Shown: one piece after another, positions 35,701 through 44,700 of the stretch | Position numbering within the stretch: the stretch's first letter is position 1 | How the letters are laid out: each line of letters starts with the position of its first letter | From: Thiothrix sp. UBA5583 | GTDB lineage: Bacteria > Pseudomonadota > Gammaproteobacteria > Thiotrichales > Thiotrichaceae | Assembly: GCA_002425225.1 (NCBI GenBank) | Contig: DILV01000026.1 | Span: 110,131 to 174,130 of the forward strand | Direction of reading: 5' to 3' | DNA length: 64,000 nucleotides | Position numbers and translations under genes: made by a program | Notes under the pieces: model-generated | Seen by the model: the letters and a program-made list of their open reading frames with translations, nothing else | Told to the model about the DNA's origin: nothing | The model's database searches: none

Positions 35701-38700
35701 CCGGGCGAATACCAGGTTGGTTTTGTTTTGCCAGCCGGAGCAACCTTCAGCAAGCTGGATCAGGGCAGCAATGATGCCGCCGATTCGGATGCAGATCTGG
35801 CAACCGGTCTGACCCCGGTGGTCAAACTGTTGTCTGGCGATGTGAACACTACGCTGGATGCCGGGTTGAGCGTCTCCAGCGTGTCTGGTTATGTGTTGGA
35901 AGACCGCAATGCCAATGGCGTACACGATGCGGCTGAACCCGGTATTGTCGGTGTCAGCCTGACACTGGTGGGCAATGATGTATTCGGCAATCCGCTGACA
36001 GCGACGGCAACCACCAATGCGGATGGTTTCTACAGCTTCAGCGTCCCGGTGGGTACGTATACCGTGACCGAAACCAACCCGGCGACTTACCTCTCCAGTG
36101 GAAGCAAAGCCGGTTCGGCAGCGGGTGCTGCGGTAGTGGATGCGGATATTGTCACCACCCCTGCACCGGGCGGCAGCACTTCCGAACGCAACGACTTTTT
36201 CGACTACCGAATCGGCAGCATTGCCGGTCAGGTACGCGATGACGTGGATTACGACGGCGCATTGGCTGATGTGGAAACCGGCATTCCGGGTGTCACCATC
36301 ATCCTGTTGCGTGATGATGTCGAAGTGGCAAGAACCGCTACTGACAGCGACGGCAACTACCTGTTCCCCAACCTGAAACCGGGTAACTACGTGGTGGTTG
36401 AAAACGATCTGGCACTGTGGGATTCCACCGCAGACAGCGAGGGCGCAAACGACAACCGTGTGGCGGTAGCCTTGGCTTCGGCGCAACACAGCACCGGGAA
36501 TGATTTCCTTGATAGCCAACAGAAAGGTAGCCTCAGCGGGGTGGTGTGGACTGATACCGATACCGATGGCGTGCGTGATGCGGGTGAGAACGGCATTCCG
36601 GGCGTGACGGTGAAGGTGCTGGACAGCAAGGGTACAGTCGTTGCCACTTTGACCACGGACAATACCGGTGCTTATGCAGCGGCTGATTTGCCACCCGGCA
36701 ACTACACCGTGCAGATTGATCCGGCAACCTTGCCCGCAGGCACACAGCAAACTGGCGATCCTGACGCTGTACTGGATCATCAAACCGTTGCCGAGGTTAA
36801 ACCGGCACAAGACACCAGTGGGCTGGACTTTGGTTATGTCGGCAAAGTTTTCCTTGGCGACCGCGTATGGCATGACCTGAATGCCAACGGTATTCAGGAA
36901 GACAGCGAACCCGGTTTGGCTGGTGTCACCGTGCTGCTGTACCGTGATGCCAATGGCAACGGGGTGGCAGAGCCGGATGAGCAACTCAAATCCGTGGTGA
37001 CACCAGCAAGCGGTGCTTACCTGTTCGCTGACCTGTTACCGCTGGACTATCTGGTGAAATTCACCCTGCCGAATGGCTATCTGCGCAGCCCGTCCAATCA
37101 GGGCGCGGATGATGGCAAAGATTCCGATACGGATGCTGATGGGCAAGTAGCCGTCAGTCTGAAAACCGGTGCGACTGCTACCATTGATGCTGGTTTCTAC
37201 CAATTGGCAAAACTCGGTGATTACGTGTGGCTGGATGCCAATAGCAATGGCGTACAAGATGCCGCTGAGCCATTCATGGCAGGTGTGGAAGTGCAATTGC
37301 TAGATAGCACTGGCAAAATCCTGGCAACTACCACCACGGACAGCACTGGCAACTACCTGTTCAGCGACCTGACTCCGGCTGCTTACAGCGTCAAGTTTGT
37401 CGCCCCAACCGGGATGAGTTTCACTACTGCCAAGCAAGGTGCTGATACAACACTGGATTCCGATGCCGATAGCAACGGCGTGGCAGGCGTAACGCTAATT
37501 TCCGCCGAAACACAACTTGGCATTGATGCCGGGATTATGCCTGCGGCTATCAGCGGACGTGTGTGGGGCGATAATCAGACCCCGCATGTGCAGGATGATG
37601 ACATTACCAGTACTGAAGACGGTGTTGTGGGTGTCGGCATCAACCTGATTGACGTGAAAACTGGCAAAGTGGTGGCGACCACTACCACCGGTGCAGATGG
37701 TATTTACCAATTCACGGGCGTATTGCCGGGCGACTATCAGGTGCAAATCATCGAACCTGCCAATATGGGCTTCGTCAAGCAAGACCAAGGTGGTGATGAC
37801 AGCAAAGACAGCGATGTCAATGTGGAAGATGGCAAGAGTCATACCTTCACCGTCAAATCCGGCGACAGCATTACCGATGTGGACGCGGGTATTGAACCGG
37901 GCGCATTGGGTGATCGCGTGTGGTTGGACAGCAACGGCAATGGCTTGCAAGACAGCGGTGAACCGGGCATTGCCAACGTCACCGTCAACCTGCTGGATGG
38001 CAGCGGTGCAATCGTTGCCACCCAAACCACTGATGCGACGGGTTTCTACAACTTCGCGGCGGTATTGCCGGGTGAGTACACGGTGCAATTCGTTGTTCCA
38101 GCCGGAATGACGCTGGTAACAGCCAACCAAGGCAGTGACGACACACTCGACTCTGACCCGGCAGCCGATGGCAAAGTGGTAGTCACCATCGTTTCCGGTG
38201 TCGGCAACCAAACCGTGGACGCAGGGATTGTCCCTGCTAAACTCGGCGATTACGTCTGGCAAGACCTGAATGGCGATGGCAAGCAAGATGCGGCAGAACC
38301 AGCGGTTGCCGGTCTGATTGTCAACCTGCTCGACAAGGATGGCAAGCCAATGCTGGATGTGGGTGGTAACGCCATTACTACCACCACGGATCAAGACGGC
38401 AACTATCAGTTCATGGTATTGCCGGGTGAGTACCGTGTGGGCTTTAGCTTGCCAACCGGTGTGGCAGCGACCAAGGCAGATCAAGGCGCTGACGATGCAG
38501 CCGATTCCGACGCTGACCCTGCCACCCTGATGACACCCACCGTCACGCTGGCATCCGGTGCGGCAAATGTCACGCTGGATCTGGGCTTAGCCCCAGCGAC
38601 TGTCTCCGGTTACGTGATCGAAGACGCCAATGCCAACGGCGTGCAAGACAGCGGCGAACTGGTGATCGTAGGCGTGACTGTGACTCTGACCGGCAAAGAT

Positions 38701-41700
38701 GCCTTCGGTGTCGAAATCACCCAAAACACCACCACTGATGCCAATGGTTTGTACAGCTTCACTGTGCCAGCGGGTCAATACACCCTCAAGGAAACCAACC
38801 CAGCGGATTACTTCTCCAGCGGCAGCAAAGCCGGTTCGGTAGCGGGCGCAAGTGTGGTCGGTATGGATGAAGTCATGACCCCTGTTGCTGGTGGCAGTAT
38901 CTCCGAACGCAACGACTTCTTCGATTACCGTATCGGCAGCATTGCCGGTCAGGTACGCGATGACGTGGATTACGACGGCGCATTGGCTGATGTCGAAATC
39001 GGCATTCCGGGTGTCACTATCATCCTAACGCTGAATGATATTGAGGTGGCAAGAACCGCTACTGACAGCGACGGCAACTACCTGTTCCCCAACCTGAAAC
39101 CGGGTAACTACGTCGTGGTTGAAACCGATTTGGCACTGTGGGATTCCACCGCAGACATTGAGGGTGCAAACGACAACCGTGTAGCCGTCACGCTGGCTTC
39201 AGCGCAACACAGCACCGGGAATGATTTCCTCGACAGCAAGCAGAAAGGTAGCCTCAGCGGGGTGGTGTGGACTGATACCGATACCGACGGCGTGCGTGAT
39301 GTTGGCGAACCTGTGCTGGCTGGCGTAAAGGTCACGGTGCTGGATAGCAGCGGCAATCCGGTGGCAACCCTGACGACCAATGAGCAAGGTGTCTACAGCG
39401 CTGCTGACCTGCCACCGGGTACGTATACGTTGAAAATTGACCCTGCCAGCCTGCCTGCGGGTTCGCAGCAAACCGGCGACCCGGATGGGGTGAAAGATCA
39501 CCAGACTGTTGCCGTGGTGAAACCGGCACAAGAAACCAGTGGTCTGGACTTTGGTTATGTCACGCTGGTATCGCTGGGCGACAAGGTATGGCACGACCTG
39601 AATGCCAACGGTGTGCAAGACGCGGATGAACCGGGTCTGGCAGGGGTGATGGTGGCGCTGTACCGCGATACCAACAACAACGGTATCCCTGATGCGGATG
39701 AGCAGGTGAAAGCCGTGCTGACCGATGGCACGGGTGCGTACCTGTTCAGCAAGCTGCTGCCACTGGATTACCTCGTGACCTTTAGCCAGCCGGACGGTTA
39801 TCAGCGCAGCCCTGCCAAACAAGGCAGCGATGCGGCGCTGGATTCCGACGCCAATGCGCAAGGTGTGGTGGAGATCAGCCTGACAGCAGATACCACGGCG
39901 GTGGATGCCGGTTTCTACAAGCTGGGCACACTCGGTGACTACGTGTGGCTGGATGCCAACCAGAACGGTTTGCAGGATGCGGGTGAACCAGCCATTACTG
40001 GCATGACGGTGCAATTGCTGGATAGCGCCGGGGCAGTGGTGGCAACCACCACCACGGATGCAACCGGCATGTACCAGTTCAAGGACGTTGTGCCTGCGCC
40101 TTACAGCGTGAAGTTTGTTGCACCGGAAGGCATTGCCTTTACCCAAGCGAAGCAGGGGACGGATACGGCACTGGATTCGGATGCGGATACCAGCGGCGTT
40201 GCGCCTGTGACGCTGGCTTCCGGTCAAACCATCGACACGGTGGATGCGGGGATTCTGCCAGCCGCTGTCAGTGGTCGGGTGTGGATTGACCGTAACGCCA
40301 ATGGTCTGGATGACACCGAAACCGGCGTGCCGGGTGTGAAGGTCAACCTGCTGAATGCCAAAACCGGTGAAGTGGTTGCCACCACGACCACGGGTGCTGA
40401 AGGTCAGTACAACTTCACGGGCATCTTGCCGGGTGAATACCTGATCGAAACGGTGCAGCCTGCCAATATGGTATTCGTCACGCCTGACAAGGGCAGCGAT
40501 GATACCCGCGATTCCGATGTGCAAGTGGCAAACGGACGCAGCCCCAGCTTTGTGCTGAATTCGTCAGCGAGCGTGACGGATGTCGATGCCGGTATTCAAC
40601 CGGGTGAACTCGGCGATCACGTTTGGTTGGATCAGAACAATAACGGTCTGCAAGATGCCGGTGAACCGGGCATTGGCAAGATTACAGTGAATTTGCTGGA
40701 TGGCAGTGGCAACACGGTGGCAACGCAAGTCACCGATGCGACCGGCTTCTACAACTTCACCGGGGTATTGCCGGGGGATTACAGCGTGCAATTCGTATTG
40801 CCGGAAGGGGGGCAATTTACCGCGACCGATAAGGGCAGTGACGATGAGCTGGATTCTGATGTCGATGCTGCCGGTAAAGTGGCTGTTACTGTGGTTTCCA
40901 ATGTAGGCAACCAGACGGTGGATGCGGGCATTGTGCCTGCTACCGTCAGCGGTACGGTGCTGGATGACCGTAATGCCAACGGTGTGCAAAACGACGATGA
41001 CAAGCCAGTGGCGGGTGTGGTTGTAACGATTACGGGTACGGATGCGTTCGGCAACCCGGTCACACTGGAAACCACCACCGATGCAGCCGGTAATTATAGC
41101 ATTGCCGTACCGCCGGGTACTTATACGATTACGGAAACCAATCCGTCGGATGCCGTGTCGACAGGCAGCGAAGCCGGAACACAAGGCAGCACGGTGGTGG
41201 ACAAGGATAGCCTCAGTGTTACCGTGAGCAGCGGTCAGGTGTCTGCCAACAATGACTTCCTTGACTACATGCCAGCACGTCTGAGTGGTCAGGTGCGTGA
41301 TGATAGCAATGGTAATGGTGTGCTGACCGATGCGGACAGTGGTATTGCCAGCATCAGTGTTGGTTTGTGGCTGGAAGAAACGCAAGTCGCTACCGCCATG
41401 ACCGATGCCAATGGTCACTACGAGTTTGCCAACCTCAAACCGGGTACTTACAGCGTGCGTGAAACCGACCGTAATGGCTGGATTTCGACCGCTGATGTGG
41501 ACGGCGCAAACGACAATAGCATCAGCGTGAGTTTGCAGTCGGGCGATGACAAACCGGGTCAGGATTTCCTTGATACCCTACCAGTCAACATTAGCGGGCA
41601 GGTACGCGAAGACACTGACCGTGATGGCGATCTGGATGATGCTGACCAAGGCATGGCGGGTGTAACTGTCACCTTGCTGCTGGATGGCAAACCAGTGCAA

Positions 41701-44700
41701 ACCACCACGACCAATGATCAGGGCGAATACACCTTCACGGCTGTGCCACCGGGCAATTACGTGATCAGTTCCACTGACCCGAACCTGTATGCCCCCAGTG
41801 GCGATGTGGATGGCGGTCAGGATGGCGAAGTCGCGGTAACGGTTATGTCGGGTATTGCGGTGACGGATCAGGATTTCCTCTACGCCAGTGTGCTGGGTTC
41901 GTTGGGTGATCTGGTGTGGCTGGATCGGAACAACGATTCCTTGCAGGATGGTTCTGAGCCAGTACTGAGCGGTATCAATGTGCTACTGTCAGGCAAGGAT
42001 AGCGCCGGTAATGCGGTCAGCCTGGCCACGACCACCGATGCTTCCGGTAACTACCTGTTTACTGCATTGCCACCGGGTGTGTACACGCTGGAATACCAGT
42101 TGCCGCTGGGTATGCGTTTGACCTTGCCAAATCAGGGTGGCAATGAAGCGCTGGATTCCGACCCGGAAATCCTCAGCCGTCAGGTGACTGTCACCTTGAC
42201 TGCCGGGGAACATAACCGCGATGTCGATGCCGGGGTACGCCCAGCCATGATCAGTGGTTCACTGTGGGAAGACCACAACGGTGACGGTTTGCTGACACAA
42301 GGTGAGCCTCCGTTGGTGGAGATTCCTGTGAGCTTGTTCACGGATCCGAATGGTGACGGCGATCCGTCCGATGGCACTCAGGTTGGTACAACTACCAGCG
42401 ATACCGGTGGCGATTATGGCTTTAATGGTCTGATGCCGGGTACTTACGTGGTGGTGGTGACTCCGCCTGTGAGTTACCTGCCAGTACCACCTAACCAAGG
42501 TGATGACCCCAGCATCAATAGTGGGGTTTTGGCAGACCGCCGTATGCCGGTCACTGCGGAATCCGGTGATAACGACGACAAGAACGGCGGCTTCTATGAG
42601 GTTGGCAGCTTCGGCGACCGCGTGTGGCTGGATCTGAATGGCAACGGCAAGCAGGATGCGGGCGAACCGGGTATCCGTGATGTCACGCTGGCTTTGCTGG
42701 ATAATGCTGGCAAGCCGGTCATGAATCCGCTGAACCCTGAACAGCCTTACCGCGTGGTGTCGGATGTCAACGGTGAATACCGCTTTGATAACTTACTGCC
42801 GGGTCAGTATTTCGCGCAAATCGACAATCTGGATGGTTTCGTTCTGACCCAGACCGATGCGGGTACTGATGACGCAATGGATAGCGATGCCAACGCCAAC
42901 GGGCGGATGCCAGCGGTGGTGCAGTCCGGCTTGCATAACCCGGCTGTGGATGCGGGTCTATTACCAGCCAGTGTCACTGGACGGGTGTGGATCGACCACA
43001 ACAGCAGCAATGGTATCGACGATGGCATGTATCCTGAACCCGGTGCAGTGGGCGTCGTGGTCAATTTGCTGGATAAGGATGGCAAACTGGTCATGACCAC
43101 CACCACGGGCGTGGACGGTATCTACAGCTTCGTCGGTGTCTTGCCGGGTGAGTATCAACTCGAATTCGTGACCCCGGACAATATGAAACTGGTGGCGGCG
43201 AATCAGGGTGAAGACGATACCCGCGACTCCGATGCTGACCCTGAAACCGGGCGTTCACCGCTGTTTAGTGTGACTTCCAGCAAGGTAGTGCAGGATGTGG
43301 ATGCCGGTATTCAGCCAGGTGCATTGGGCGACCGCGTGTGGGTAGACCTGAATGAAAACGGTGTGCAGGATGCAGGCGAACCGGGTGTGGCAGGTGTAAC
43401 CGTCAAGCTGATGGACAGCAACGGCAAGGATGTTGCGCTGACCACCACGGATGCTTCCGGTTTCTATGCCTTCCGCGATGTCATACCGGGGACTTACACC
43501 GTACAGTTCGTGCTGACCGATGACATGAAGCTGACCGTGGGCAATCAGGGTGACGACGATGCGATTGATTCCGATGCTGACCCGGCAACCGGCAAGGCAA
43601 CGGCAGTGGTAGCATCAGGCGCACCGGGCAATCAAACGGTGGATGCCGGTATTTTGCCAGCCAAAATCGGTGATTACGTGTGGTTGGATGCCAATAAGAA
43701 CGGCGTACAGGATGCAGGTGAAATGCCACTGGCAAACGTCGCCGTTCTGCTGCTGGACAAAGCTGATAACAAGGTGGCAAGCACTGCAACCGATGCTTCC
43801 GGTAAGTACCAGTTCAGCGTTCCGGCAGGTAGCTACAGCGTACAAATCATTGCGATGGATAGCGTCTTTACCACAGCAGGGCTGGGTGGTGATGCCGAGC
43901 GTGATTCCGATGTGAACAGCATGGGGGTAACGCCGCTGGCAGTGTTTACATCCGGCACAACCAACCTGACGCTGGACGCAGGCATTTTGCCAGCCACCAT
44001 CAGTGGCAAAGTGGTGAATGACCTGTGGGCAAACGGCACGGTTGAACCTGCTGATGGCGTTATTGCCAATGTCACGCTGACACTCAGTGGTACGGATAGC
44101 TTCGGCAATCCGGTTAGCCTGAGCACTGTATCGGCAGCCGATGGTAGCTACCAGTTCCTGGTGCCGCCGGGTACTTACACGCTGACTGAAACCCAGCCGC
44201 AAGGCTATGTGTCAACCGGCAGCAGTGCAGGCACGGGCGATGGTACAGTCATCAGTCACGATCAGGTGCAGGTAACGGTTGCCAGCAATGCCACGGTGCA
44301 GGATGTCAACTTCCTTGACTATGATCCCGCATCCTACGTGGTGCTGAGTGGCAAAGTGGTGGATGACCGTAACCACAACGGTGTGGAAGATGCGCAGGAA
44401 AGCGGTTTGCCGACGGTAACTGTTGCTCTGTTCACTGACCCGAACGGCGATGGCGATCCGGCAGATGGCGTGGCAGTCGAAACCGTTACCACTGACAGCA
44501 GCGGCAGCTTCACCTTTGCAGGTGTTCCGCCGGGGCAATACGTGGTAGTGGAAACCGACCCTGCCAACTACGAGTCCACTGCTGACAGCGCAGGCGCTAA
44601 CGACAACCGTGTGCCGGTCACGCTGGTTTCCGGGCAAGTGCCGACCAAACCGTTGTTCCTTGACGCCAAGCCGCAAGGCAGCCTGAGTGGTCAGGTGTTG

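Noticed and set aside
33685..36984. Long open frames of 560 and 537 codons on the minus strand inside the giant gene (also 37495-38484, 39199-40524, 44212-45624)
   Set aside because: They are antisense to an unbroken 5451-codon gene with clear domain structure, repeat in step with its super-repeats, have no plausible starts, and encode no known fold. They arise from the codon use of the repeats.
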